A stretch of DNA of 17,951 bases from CALAED01 sp937891035 (GCA_035642125.1 DASQSZ010000411.1:1-17951), one strand, 5' to 3'. Numbered from the stretch's first letter, positions 1-7,195 are shown. Numbers and translations: made by a program. The notes: generated from the sequence alone by a model not told the origin.

Positions 1-28
1 TACCGAGGTCACCGAGGCCGCGCCGACC

Positions 29-988
29 GTGTCGCGCGTCCCGTTCCACCTGGCGGTACATCCCGACGGCCCGGACGGGCACGAGTGGGAGATCCCCGGT
101 GAGCTCTACCTGCCGGACGGACCGGTCCCGCGGACCGTTCAGGTGCTGGTCCCCGGTCTGACCTACGACAGGCGGTACTGGACGCTGCCGGAGCCGTACA
201 ACTACGCCGAGTTCATGGCCGCCGCCGGCTATGCCGTGGCCGTCTTCGACCGGCTGGGTACGGGCGCCGCCAGCCGGCCTCCCGCGGATGAGGTGACGAT
301 CGACGCGCACGTGCTGGTGCTCCGCCAACTCGTCCAGGGGCTGCGTTCCGGTTCGTTGACGGCCCGGAAGTTCGAGCGCGTGGTGGTCGTCGGGCACTCC
401 TACGGCTCCGGGATTGCGATCATGGAGGCGGCGCGCTACCGCGACGTCGACGGGCTGATCATCACCGGCATGCTGCACGCGTTCACCGAGCTGTACGGGC
501 AGGTCCGCGACTTCTTCCACCCGGGGACCGAAGACGAGGTGGTGGGGCCGACGAACCCGCCGCGGGGATACCTCACCCAAAAGCCCGGCAAGCGGGCCAC
601 GATGCTGGAGTACGCGCCGAACATCGACCCGGCCATGTCCGAGCTGAACGAGGCCATCAAGTCGACCGGCGCTCTCGGCGAAGGCGACACCCTTGAGCAG
701 ACCTACGAGGCCACCCACTCGCTGGACGTGTCGGTGCCCGTGCTGCTGGTGGTGGGGGAGCGTGACGCGCTGTTTTGCGGCGAGGACGTCGACTTCGGGC
801 GCAGCTCCGCGGCCGTGCACGCCTTCGAGCAGGCCTATTACTCCCCGGCGGCCCGGCTGCAGACCTATGTGATCCCGCGGGCCGGGCATTCGCTCAACCT
901 TCACTACAACGCGCGTACGTGGTTCGCGATCGCGCGCGACTGGGTCGACCGTCTGGTCCCCCGCGGCAACGGCAACGGCAACGGCTGA
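29..988 (+). CDS. Alpha/beta-fold hydrolase (5' end uncertain, possibly truncated by window edge)
   Basis: The protein (319 aa from this GTG) has an alpha/beta hydrolase layout. An oxyanion-type loop VPGLTYDRRYW lies near residues 41-51, the nucleophile elbow GHSYGSG has Ser124, an acid loop GERDALF has Asp246, and the catalytic histidine is His287 in RAGHSLN. A lid or cap segment probably lies around residues 150-230. The C-terminus ends in a low-complexity NGNGNG run coded by a 6-base repeat. The substrate cannot be named; esterase, lipase or haloperoxidase-like activity are all possible. The start is unsure: the frame stays open upstream to the window edge (codons for TEVTEAAPT), and GTG at 29 has no convincing Shine-Dalgarno sequence. 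The real start, perhaps with a signal peptide, may therefore lie outside the window. It is convergent with the nuoBD pair and ends before a strong terminator. Confidence 0.85.
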   Translation: MSRVPFHLAVHPDGPDGHEWEIPGELYLPDGPVPRTVQVLVPGLTYDRRYWTLPEPYNYAEFMAAAGYAVAVFDRLGTGAASRPPADEVTIDAHVLVLRQLVQGLRSGSLTARKFERVVVVGHSYGSGIAIMEAARYRDVDGLIITGMLHAFTELYGQVRDFFHPGTEDEVVGPTNPPRGYLTQKPGKRATMLEYAPNIDPAMSELNEAIKSTGALGEGDTLEQTYEATHSLDVSVPVLLVVGERDALFCGEDVDFGRSSAAVHAFEQAYYSPAARLQTYVIPRAGHSLNLHYNARTWFAIARDWVDRLVPRGNGNGNG

Positions 989-1044
989 CTCTCGCGTCCG
1001 CGCCGGATAGCCGCCGCCCCTCGACTTCCGCAGCTGATCCGCTG

Positions 1045-1078
1045 CCAACCGGCCCCCCTCCTCCGTGGGGCCGGTTGG
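1045..1078 (+). terminator. Rho-independent terminator after the hydrolase gene
   Basis: A perfect 12-bp stem, CCAACCGGCCCC (1045-1056) with GGGGCCGGTTGG (1067-1078), has a 10-base loop and is followed by TTTA. It sits 56 bases after the hydrolase stop and between convergent genes, so it may also stop nuoBD transcripts read from the other strand. Confidence 0.85.
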
Positions 1079-1082
1079 TTTA

Positions 1083-1136
1083 CCCGGCGATCTGGCCCGG
1101 GCGTCTCGCCCGGCGATTTTGGCCCGGCGATTTTGG
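1083..1136. repeat. Short degenerate direct repeats, 14-bp unit
   Basis: Two exact adjacent copies of CCCGGCGATTTTGG lie at 1109-1122 and 1123-1136. A near copy, CCCGGCGATCTGG, is at 1083-1095, and further decayed CCCGGC-starting units run on to the nuoD stop at 1165. The array fills the gap between the terminator and the 3' end of nuoD. It is noncoding on both strands as far as I can see, and its function is unknown. Confidence 0.6.
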
Positions 1137-1164
1137 CCCGGCTTGGGCTGGGAGTTTGGCCCGG

Positions 1165-2487
1165 CTACCGGTCGACGCCGCCCATCAGCGGATCGAGACT
1201 GGCGACGGCGACGATGACGTCGCCCAGTTGACCGCCCTCGCTCATCGCCGGGATCGCCTGCAGGTTGGTGAACGAAGGGTCGCGGAAATGGACCCGGTAG
1301 GGGCGGGTGCCGCCATCGCTCACCACATGCACGCCGAGTTCGCCGCGCGGAGACTCCACGGCGGCGTACGCCTCGCCGGCGGGAACCCGGAAGCCCTCGG
1401 TCACCAGCTTGAAGTGGTGGATGAGCGCCTCCATCGACGAGCCCATGATGCCGGCGATGTGCTGTTCGGAGTTGCCGAGCCCGTCGGCGCCGAGGGCGAG
1501 CTGGGCGGGCCAGCCGATCTTCTTGTCGTCGATCATCACCGGGCCGCCGGTGGTCGCGAGCCGGTCCAGGCATTGCTCGACGATCTTCAAGGACTCCGTC
1601 ATCTCGGCCATCCGCACCAGGTGGCGGCCGTAGGCGTCGCCGCTGTGCTGCACCGCCACGTCGAAGTCGTAGTTCTCATAACCGCAGTACGGCTGGGACT
1701 TGCGCAGGTCCCACGGCAGGCCGGCCGAGCGCAGCAGCGGCCCGGTCACCCCGAGGGTGACGCAGCCCCGCAGGTCGATGTAGGCCACGTTCCGCGTCCG
1801 GGCGAGGAAGACCGGGTTGGCGTTCAGCAGCTTGGCGAGCCTGCCGATGCCGTCGCGGGTCTGCGCGATGAGCTCTCGTACGTTCGAGGTCGCGCCGGGC
1901 GGCAGGTCCTGCACGACCCCGCCGGGCCGGATGTAACCATGGTTCATCCGGACGCCGGTGATCATCTCGAACGTGTCGAGGATGCGCTCGCGGCCGAGCA
2001 AGCCGTTGGTCATCACCGTGGTCGCGCCGAGCTCGAGGCCGAACGTCCCGATCGCGACGAGGTGGGAGGAGATCCGGTTGAGCTCCATCATCATGACCCG
2101 GATGATCTGGGCGCGCTCGGGGACGCGATCGACGATGCCGAGCAGCTTCTCCACGGCCAGGCAGTAGGCGGCCTCGTTGAACAGGGGCATCAGGTAGTCC
2201 ATGCGGGTGCAGAACGTCACGCCCTGCGTCCACGTACGGAACTCCATGTTCTTTTCGATGCCGGTGTGCAGGTAGCCGATGACCAGCCGTACCTCTTCGA
2301 CCGTCTCGCCGTCGAGGGTGAGGACCAGGCGGAGCACGCCGTGGGTGGACGGGTGGTGCGGGCCCATGTTGATGACCAGGCGGTCCTCGCCCGACTTGAC
2401 GGCCGCGGCGGCGATGTCCTCCCACTCGCGCGGGTCCGACCCCGTGATGGCGAAGTACTCGGGCTCTTGGGCGGTCTCGCTGGTCAC
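1165..2487 (-). CDS. nuoD: NADH-quinone oxidoreductase subunit D (49 kDa-type), orphan copy
   Basis: Full-length NuoD (440 aa) of the complex I Q-module, a peripheral membrane subunit on the cytoplasmic side that forms the quinone chamber with NuoB and NuoH. The family signature GPHHPSTHG (residues 42-50) is present. His49 and Tyr98 (in RMDY) correspond to the quinone-headgroup residues His38 and Tyr87 of Thermus Nqo4, and both are retained. ELNRISSHL, GYENYDFDV, SPRGELG and the terminal SLDPLMGGVDR are also typical. The GTG start at 2487 overlaps the nuoB stop in a GTGA arrangement, so translation is probably coupled; a longer reading frame starting inside nuoB exists but is unlikely. No nuoC precedes it and no nuoE-N follows, the next gene being a convergent hydrolase. 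The gene looks intact, not a pseudogene. It resembles the nuoC-less second nuo sets known in Streptomyces, reduced further here. Confidence 0.95.
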   Translation of the reverse strand: MTSETAQEPEYFAITGSDPREWEDIAAAAVKSGEDRLVINMGPHHPSTHGVLRLVLTLDGETVEEVRLVIGYLHTGIEKNMEFRTWTQGVTFCTRMDYLMPLFNEAAYCLAVEKLLGIVDRVPERAQIIRVMMMELNRISSHLVAIGTFGLELGATTVMTNGLLGRERILDTFEMITGVRMNHGYIRPGGVVQDLPPGATSNVRELIAQTRDGIGRLAKLLNANPVFLARTRNVAYIDLRGCVTLGVTGPLLRSAGLPWDLRKSQPYCGYENYDFDVAVQHSGDAYGRHLVRMAEMTESLKIVEQCLDRLATTGGPVMIDDKKIGWPAQLALGADGLGNSEQHIAGIMGSSMEALIHHFKLVTEGFRVPAGEAYAAVESPRGELGVHVVSDGGTRPYRVHFRDPSFTNLQAIPAMSEGGQLGDVIVAVASLDPLMGGVDR

Positions 2488-3023
2488 CGGCCCACCCCCG
2501 AGATGCCCTGCAGCGCCTTGGCCTCGTGCTCCTCGAGCCGGGCCGCCCGGTGCGGGCCGAGCGGCTCCCGCCGGATCCGGTCGTGCAGTTTGACGATCGC
2601 GTCCAGCAGCATCTCCGGCCGTGGCGGGCATCCCGGCACGTACATGTCGACCGGGAGGATCTTGTCAACGCCCTGGACGACCGCGTAGTTGTTGAACATG
2701 CCGCCGGACGCGGCGCAGACCCCCATCGCGATGACCCACTTGGGCTCGGGCATCTGGTCGTAGACCTGCCGGATCACCGGCGCCATCTTGTGGCTCAGCC
2801 GGCCGGCCACGATCAGCAGATCGGCCTGCCGCGGCGTGGCCGAGAAGCGTTCCATGCCGAACCGGGCGAGGTCGTGCCTGGGGCCACCGGCCGCCATCAT
2901 CTCGATCGCGCAGCAGGCGAGCCCGAACGTGGCCGGCCACAGAGAGCTACTGCGCGCCCAGCCCGCCAGTTGCTCGACCTTGCCCAAGAGGAAATCGCCC
3001 GGAAGGTGTTCCTCGATGCCCAT
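2484..3023 (-). CDS. nuoB: NADH-quinone oxidoreductase subunit B (PSST-type), orphan copy
   Basis: Full-length NuoB (179 aa), the complex I subunit carrying iron-sulfur cluster N2, which passes electrons to quinone. The four cluster ligands are visible: the tandem Cys37-Cys38 in GLACCAIEM, Cys103 in GVCAASGG and Cys132 in VPGCPPRPE. DLLIVAGRLSHKMAPV and QGVDKILPVD are family-typical. The ATG at 3023 is chosen because GGAGGG lies 7 bases upstream and the protein then begins MGIEEHLPGDF, as in actinobacterial NuoB. A TTG 15 bases upstream would overlap that ribosome-binding site. It is first in a two-gene operon with nuoD and overlaps it by 4 bases. There is no nuoA upstream; instead a divergent regulator gene shares the upstream region, so regulation by that protein is plausible. 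Confidence 0.95.
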   Translation of the reverse strand: MGIEEHLPGDFLLGKVEQLAGWARSSSLWPATFGLACCAIEMMAAGGPRHDLARFGMERFSATPRQADLLIVAGRLSHKMAPVIRQVYDQMPEPKWVIAMGVCAASGGMFNNYAVVQGVDKILPVDMYVPGCPPRPEMLLDAIVKLHDRIRREPLGPHRAARLEEHEAKALQGISGVGR

Positions 3024-3030
3024 GCTGGGA

Positions 3031-3036
3031 CCCTCC
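3031..3036 (-). promoter_or_regulatory. Ribosome-binding site deciding the nuoB start
   Basis: On the minus strand GGAGGG stands 7 bases before the ATG at 3023. It excludes the upstream TTG, which lies on the site itself. Confidence 0.8.
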
Positions 3037-3382
3037 AAATCGCCGCTCGCAACGGGTGGCGCGCCTGTGTCGAATCAGCATCTCGGTCAATTCTCCAGGA
3101 TAATTAGCAGAACGGCAATGTACGGGCAATAGCAGATTCTTGCGAAGATATGACAGTCAAATCCAATAGCAACTGCAGAAGAATGTTAATTCCGCAGGTC
3201 AGAGTGCTGGGCGCCACAACCGAACGGTGTCCTCCCAATTGTCGGGGTTCGTGGCATTTATACGATGTAATTGAGCAATAATGTGATGCAGGCAGGCCAT
3301 GAGCTCGACAGGAGCCGGGCCGGCCGAAGAAGACGGTTCTCTGTCCGTGCCGTGGGCGATGACAGAAGATTGGGGCAGAGCC
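3037..3382. other. Divergent noncoding region between nuoB and the LuxR-type regulator
   Basis: About 350 bases, clearly richer in A+T than the flanking genes, as expected for a divergent promoter region. For nuoB a minus-strand TTGCCC (3129-3124) lies 17 bases from TAATTA (3106-3101), a weak promoter candidate. For the regulator see the candidate at 3239-3266. GCAAT occurs twice near 3115-3130. Alternative in-frame starts for the regulator lie at 3299 and 3359. No convincing small gene or RNA is seen. Confidence 0.5.
3239..3266 (+). promoter_or_regulatory. Candidate promoter for the LuxR-type regulator
   Basis: TTGTCG (3239-3244), a 16-base spacer and TACGAT (3261-3266) fit the actinobacterial housekeeping pattern with TANNNT at -10. 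The predicted start near 3273 would give a leader of about 110 bases to the ATG at 3383, or about 26 bases to the ATG at 3299. Confidence 0.4.
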
Positions 3383-4369
3383 ATGGATCTGAGCCCTCTT
3401 GGTATCTCCCCTGTCGAGGAAGACGTCTACCGGTACTTCCTCGAGCACCCGAGCCGGGGACTCCCCGATGTCGGGCCCGAGCTCGGGTTGGACTGCGACA
3501 CGGTGGAGGGCGCCGTAGAGCAACTGGAGCGCCTCGGGCTGCTCGACGCCTCCCAATGCCACCGCGTCAGGTCCGCCGATCCGCAAGACGCGATCGAGCA
3601 CCTCATCGAGCAGCGGATCGCCGAGCTCAACGACGAGATCCGGCAGGTGCTCGCCGCCCGCGCCACGGTGTCCGCGCTGAAGGACACGGCGCAGCAGGCC
3701 GACCTGGCCGACTGCTCGCCCAATGTCGAGCGCGTCAGCGGCGCCGAACAGATCCTCAAGCGGATCGAGGACCTCGCCTTCTTCTGCCATGAGGAGTCGC
3801 TCGCCCTGTGGCCGTCGAGCACGCCGGTGGAGAACGCTCCCGACCTGGCCAGGCCGCTGGACCTGCGGGCGCTGCGCCGGGGCATCGCGCTCCAGTCGGT
3901 CTACCACCGCAAGTGCCTCGAAGACCCCGACATCGCCGCCAATCTGCGCGATCTCGTCAAGCTTGGCGCCAACGTCCGCGTCACCGAAAACGAGGTCGAC
4001 TGGCTGCTGCTCTACGACCGTACGGTGGCGGTGGTGCCGGCGGACCCGGGACGGCGCGAGCGCGGGGCGTTGATGGTCCGTGAGCCGGGCATCGTCGCCC
4101 AGATGGTGACGCACTTTCGTGGCATATGGGAGACCGCCCGGGACATCACCGAATACCTCGACACGGACACCCCCGACTCCATGCTCAGCGAGCACGAACG
4201 CCTGGTTCTCGAGGCGCTGGCCACCGCGGACAAGGACGAGGCCGCGGCCCGCCAAATGGGCGTCTCCGTCCGTACGTTCCGCCGCTACGTCGCCGACCTG
4301 ATGATGCGGCTCGGCGCCGCCAACCGCTTCCACGCCGCCCTCAAGGCCAAAGAAAAAGGCTGGATGTAG
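3383..4369 (+). CDS. TrmB/LuxR-type helix-turn-helix transcriptional regulator
   Basis: A 328-aa protein with a DNA-binding domain at each end. Residues 5-58 form a TrmB-like winged helix (SPVEEDVYRYFLEHP onward). Residues 68-105 are a likely helical linker. Residues 118-255 form the middle ligand- or dimer-type domain seen in this actinomycete family, with RRGIALQSVYH and LGANVRV. Residues 267-322 form a LuxR-type HTH (LSEHERLVLEALATADKDEAAARQMGVSVRTFRRYV). No receiver domain and no NTPase domain are present. Start choice: the ATG at 3383 has GGGG 7 bases upstream and the protein then begins as the family usually does; ATGs at 3359 and 3299 are in frame and possible. It is divergent from nuoBD and convergent with qcrB, so it is the natural candidate regulator of the respiratory genes. 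That role is inferred from position only. Confidence 0.88.
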   Translation: MDLSPLGISPVEEDVYRYFLEHPSRGLPDVGPELGLDCDTVEGAVEQLERLGLLDASQCHRVRSADPQDAIEHLIEQRIAELNDEIRQVLAARATVSALKDTAQQADLADCSPNVERVSGAEQILKRIEDLAFFCHEESLALWPSSTPVENAPDLARPLDLRALRRGIALQSVYHRKCLEDPDIAANLRDLVKLGANVRVTENEVDWLLLYDRTVAVVPADPGRRERGALMVREPGIVAQMVTHFRGIWETARDITEYLDTDTPDSMLSEHERLVLEALATADKDEAAARQMGVSVRTFRRYVADLMMRLGAANRFHAALKAKEKGWM

Positions 4370-4632
4370 GCCTGGTTCCCCGGCACGAGCACGCCCTGAG
4401 TAGTCGTTCGGCTTGTGCACGGTCGTACGACGTTCAAAGGCGTTGGGACATCGCCGCCATCGAACGCGGCCCGGGTAGAGATCGCGGCCCGTCCTCGCGA
4501 AGTCATGGGGGGCGCCGACGTGATCGTTGCGCAGGCCGGGGAGCGGCCCGGACCACCGGCAGGGGCACGGTCTGACCCCGGGACTGAAGATCCGGTGGTC
4601 GAAAGCGCTCACCCCGCCGGCGGCTACCGGGC
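4370..4632. other. Noncoding gap between convergent regulator gene and qcrB
   Basis: About 260 bases. Apart from a 10-base palindrome GTCGTACGAC (4422-4431) and the qcrB-side hairpin just beyond, I see no gene, RNA or repeat here. Short open frames lack ribosome-binding sites and family resemblance. Confidence 0.5.
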
Positions 4633-4660
4633 ACCGGGTCCGCCAAGCGGCTGACCCGGT
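4633..4660 (-). terminator. Hairpin terminator downstream of qcrB
   Basis: ACCGGGTC (4633-4640) pairs with GACCCGGT (4653-4660), and after one mismatch GCC/GGC extends the stem to an AAGC loop. The hairpin lies 8 bases beyond the qcrB stop (minus strand). There is no T-run, as is usual in G+C-rich actinomycetes. It may serve the converging regulator gene too. Confidence 0.6.
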
Positions 4661-4668
4661 AGCTCGGA

Positions 4669-6348
4669 TCAGTAATCGGGGTCGTCCGGGGCGTTCAGCT
4701 CACCGTTGGGTCGCCTCGCGGCTCCGGAGGCCACCTGGCCGGCGAGCGGCCGGTCGCCGTTGCCGTGCCCGTCGGGCAAGGGCACGCGACCGTTGTGGTA
4801 CGCCTCGTTCAGCCGTACGCGGAGCTTGGTCACGACCCGGGTGAGCGGTCGCCGCTGCTCGGGCGCCGCCACCCCGTTGCCGTCGGACTCGTCCACCTTC
4901 AGCTGCGGCATGGGCTTCTTGCTGAAGACGACCGCCCGTTCGATCTCGCGCAACGGCCGGCTGGCCTCTCTGAACTGCCCATCGGGGCTCATGGTGATCT
5001 GCCCGATCTCGATCCCGTGCGACGCCAACTCGCGGTCGCGGCGCTGCAGGCCGATGCAGATCCGGTAAGCCACGATGTAGGCCAGCACCGGTCCGACGAG
5101 GACCGCCACCCGGAAGAACCAGGTCGTACCGAACAAATCCACCCCGAGGGTAACGGCGATCACATCGTTGCCGCCCGCGGCCCAGAGCACGCCGTAGAAG
5201 GCGATGCCGGCCGCCCCGAGACCGGTGCGGAGCGGGGCGTTGCGCGGCCGGTCCAGCGTGTGGTGGTAGCGGTAGTCGCTGAGGAACCATTTCTCCACGA
5301 ACGGATAGATCGCCAGTCCGCCGAACAGCACACCCGGGACGATCAACGCGGGGATCGCCACGCTCAACGAGAGCGTGTACCCGAACATGGTCAGTTCGGC
5401 GGGCGGCATGATGCGCAGCGCGCCTTCCAGGAAGCCCAGATACCAGTCGGGCTGCGCACCCGCGGTGATCGCCGATGGGTCGTACGGCCCGAACAGCCAG
5501 ACCGGGTTGATCTGCGCGATGCTGGCCAGCAGCGTCGTCACGCCCGTAACGGCGAGCAGGAACGCCGTGGTCTTGGCGATGAAGACCGGGAAGAACGGGT
5601 AGCCGACCACGTTGCGCTCGGCACGGCGGTGCCCGGGGAACTGGGTGTGCTTCAGCCGCCAGGTCAACACGATCGCGTGCAACGGAATCAGTGCCGCGAG
5701 GAGTCCCGGGATGAGCAGCACATGCACGATATACAGCCGGGAGATGAAGTCCTCACCGGGGAACTCGCTGCCGAAGATGAACGTCAGCAGGTAACTGCCC
5801 ACGATCGGGATGCCGGCCACCACCCCGGCGAAGATCCGCAGACCGGTCCCCGACAGCAGGTCGTCGGGCAGCGAGTAGCCGGCGAAGCCCTCGGCGAAGG
5901 CCAGGATCATCAGCACCATCCCGATCAGCCAGCTGATCTCGCGCGGCTTGCGGTAGGAGCCGGTGAAGAAGTGCCGGAGCATGTGCAAGAGGATCGCGCC
6001 GATGAACAGCACCGCCGACCAGTGATGGATCTGGCGGACCAGGAGCCCGCCGCGCACGTCGAAGCTGATGCGCAGCGTCGAGGCGTAGGCCTCGCTCATG
6101 TGTACGCCGTTGAGCTTCGTGTAGCCGCCCTGGTACACGACCTCCGTCATGCCCGGCTTGAAGAAGAAGGTGAGGAAGATCCCGGTGAAGAGCAGGACGA
6201 CGAACGAGTACATCGCGATCTCGCCGAGCAGGAACGACCAGTGATCGGGGAATGCCTTCCGCATCACCGTGATGCCCCACTTGCCGCCGCCGAAGCGATC
6301 GTCGACCGTCTTGCCGGCTCCGCCCAGCGTCTTGCCGGTCGCGCTCAT
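4669..6348 (-). CDS. qcrB: Cytochrome bc1 complex cytochrome b subunit, orphan copy
   Basis: A 559-aa integral membrane cytochrome b of actinobacterial type, holding two b haems and the quinol-oxidation and quinone-reduction sites of complex III. The haem ligands are visible: His108 and His122 in one helix and His209 and His224 in another, the 14- and 15-residue spacings of the b6f/actinobacterial group. The Qo-site PEWY motif appears as PDWY (300-303), as in other actinobacteria. A hydrophilic cytoplasmic tail of roughly 100 residues follows the last helix. Length is normal. The ATG at 6348 has GGGAGGT 8 bases upstream; the GTG at 6423 has no such support. The usual partners qcrC and qcrA are absent and a tetR gene is divergent, so this looks like an extra copy outside the qcrCAB operon. 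Whether a main copy exists cannot be seen here. Confidence 0.93.
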   Translation of the reverse strand: MSATGKTLGGAGKTVDDRFGGGKWGITVMRKAFPDHWSFLLGEIAMYSFVVLLFTGIFLTFFFKPGMTEVVYQGGYTKLNGVHMSEAYASTLRISFDVRGGLLVRQIHHWSAVLFIGAILLHMLRHFFTGSYRKPREISWLIGMVLMILAFAEGFAGYSLPDDLLSGTGLRIFAGVVAGIPIVGSYLLTFIFGSEFPGEDFISRLYIVHVLLIPGLLAALIPLHAIVLTWRLKHTQFPGHRRAERNVVGYPFFPVFIAKTTAFLLAVTGVTTLLASIAQINPVWLFGPYDPSAITAGAQPDWYLGFLEGALRIMPPAELTMFGYTLSLSVAIPALIVPGVLFGGLAIYPFVEKWFLSDYRYHHTLDRPRNAPLRTGLGAAGIAFYGVLWAAGGNDVIAVTLGVDLFGTTWFFRVAVLVGPVLAYIVAYRICIGLQRRDRELASHGIEIGQITMSPDGQFREASRPLREIERAVVFSKKPMPQLKVDESDGNGVAAPEQRRPLTRVVTKLRVRLNEAYHNGRVPLPDGHGNGDRPLAGQVASGAARRPNGELNAPDDPDY

Positions 6349-6356
6349 TTCGAAGG

Positions 6357-6363
6357 ACCTCCC
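6357..6363 (-). promoter_or_regulatory. Ribosome-binding site deciding the qcrB start
   Basis: GGGAGGT on the minus strand lies 8 bases before the ATG at 6348 and supports that start over the 25-codon extension from the GTG at 6423. Confidence 0.75.
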
Positions 6364-6445
6364 GCTAGTCCGCTTCTGCCGGCAGGTCGGACACTCCGTG
6401 CTCTGCCTGACATAATCGAGCACTCCCGCCCAAGGCTAACGGCTA

Positions 6446-6460
6446 TTCCCGATATGGGAA
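6446..6460. promoter_or_regulatory. Inverted repeat upstream of qcrB, possible operator
   Basis: TTCCC-GATAT-GGGAA is a perfect 5-bp dyad with a 5-base spacer. It lies 97 bases upstream of the qcrB start and about 137 upstream of tetR, in the shared divergent region. It could be an operator for the neighbouring TetR protein or another regulator; no binding evidence exists in the sequence. Confidence 0.4.
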
Positions 6461-6514
6461 GTGACTACACGAAGGCTTGATTTGCGGCTGCGGTTTGCCC
6501 AACACGGACTTAAC

Positions 6515-6524
6515 ACAAATTTGT
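6515..6524. promoter_or_regulatory. A+T-rich palindrome in the qcrB-tetR divergent region
   Basis: ACAAATTTGT is a perfect 10-base palindrome within an A+T-rich stretch (6505-6530) that is unusual for this DNA. It is a second candidate operator for TetR autoregulation or for control of qcrB. Confidence 0.35.
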
Positions 6525-6560
6525 TGTTGACGGAGCCGCGCCGACGTGGTCGGCCAAAGC

Positions 6561-6589
6561 TTGTCCTATTTGCCGCAAGCGAATATTTT
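6561..6589 (+). promoter_or_regulatory. Candidate promoter giving a leaderless tetR transcript
   Basis: TTGTCC (6561-6566), 17 bases and TATTTT (6584-6589) form a plausible promoter whose start point would fall within one or two bases of the tetR ATG at 6598. No Shine-Dalgarno sequence precedes that ATG, which fits a leaderless message. Confidence 0.45.
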
Positions 6590-6597
6590 CTAACATT

Positions 6598-7161
6598 ATG
6601 GACCAGGCGTCAGCTAGCGAACGCGATATCCTCCGGGCCACTGTGGCTCTGTGCCAGGAAAAGGGTTATGACGAGGTCGGCTTCGCCGCCGTCGCGGCCG
6701 CGGCCGGGGTGCCCGAAAGTAGGCTGCACGAGCAGTGGCGCACGAAGAGCGCGCTGGTGATCGACGCGTTCCGCGCGGAGGTCGGGCGCGATCTGGTCTT
6801 TCCGGATACGGGCGACTTCGCTGTTGATCTGCGGACTCAGTTGGCCGCGATCGCGCGAATATTCCACGACCCGAACCTCGGTCCCCACCTGGCCCGGGTG
6901 GTCGGCGAAGGACAGCGCGACGCCGATGTGGCCGCGCAGTTCCTGGAGCGGGTTTACACACCTAACAGGGCCGCTGCCAGGGCCCGGTTCCAAAGCGCCC
7001 AAGCCGCGGGCCAATTGCGATCTGATCTCGATTTGGACGCCGCGATCGACTTGGCGTTCGCGCCGTTTTGGTTCCGGCTCCTGGTGAAGTCGGGACCAAA
7101 TAACGAGGACTACGTTAACTCGGTGGTCGATCTCGCCAAACGCGGATTGGGCGTTCCATGA
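6598..7161 (+). CDS. TetR/AcrR family transcriptional regulator
   Basis: A 187-aa one-domain-pair repressor. Residues 8-54 are the TetR-type DNA-binding region: RDILRATVALCQEKGYDEVGFAAVAAAAGV, with the HTH at about 26-46 and the family SRLHEQWRTKSALV helix following. The rest is an all-helical ligand and dimer domain, with RTQLAAIARIFHD and the FWFRLLVKSG segment typical of TetR C-terminal domains. The ligand is unknown. The gene is divergent from qcrB over 249 bases that carry two dyads, so self-repression and control of qcrB are the obvious hypotheses. The start at 6598 lacks a ribosome-binding site but fits a leaderless transcript. A weak hairpin overlaps its stop codon (7160-7181) and a stronger one follows. 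Confidence 0.9.
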   Translation: MDQASASERDILRATVALCQEKGYDEVGFAAVAAAAGVPESRLHEQWRTKSALVIDAFRAEVGRDLVFPDTGDFAVDLRTQLAAIARIFHDPNLGPHLARVVGEGQRDADVAAQFLERVYTPNRAAARARFQSAQAAGQLRSDLDLDAAIDLAFAPFWFRLLVKSGPNNEDYVNSVVDLAKRGLGVP

Positions 7162-7195
7162 GCGGCCGTTTTGGCCCGCTCACTCGATTCGGCAC

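Noticed and set aside
1083..1136. Repeat array as a CRISPR locus
   Set aside because: Units are 14 bp, directly adjacent without unique spacers, and no cas genes are near.
2488..2631. N-terminal extension of NuoD by 48 codons
   Set aside because: The added residues are low-complexity and overlap nuoB; the GTGA overlap gives the normal NuoD length.
775..2688. 637-codon plus-strand frame across the hydrolase end, the terminator and antisense to nuoD
   Set aside because: It runs through a terminator hairpin and overlaps two real genes; no recognisable domain.
3104..4612. 502-codon minus-strand frame opposite the LuxR-type regulator
   Set aside because: The regulator strand shows two clear HTH domains; the opposite frame shows none.
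6349..6423. N-terminal extension of QcrB containing a CPTC sequence
   Set aside because: It would begin at a GTG without a ribosome-binding site, while GGGAGGT stands 8 bases before the ATG at 6348.
4765..6480. 571-codon plus-strand frame opposite qcrB
   Set aside because: Mirror of conserved qcrB codons; His/Arg/Asp-rich with no domain.
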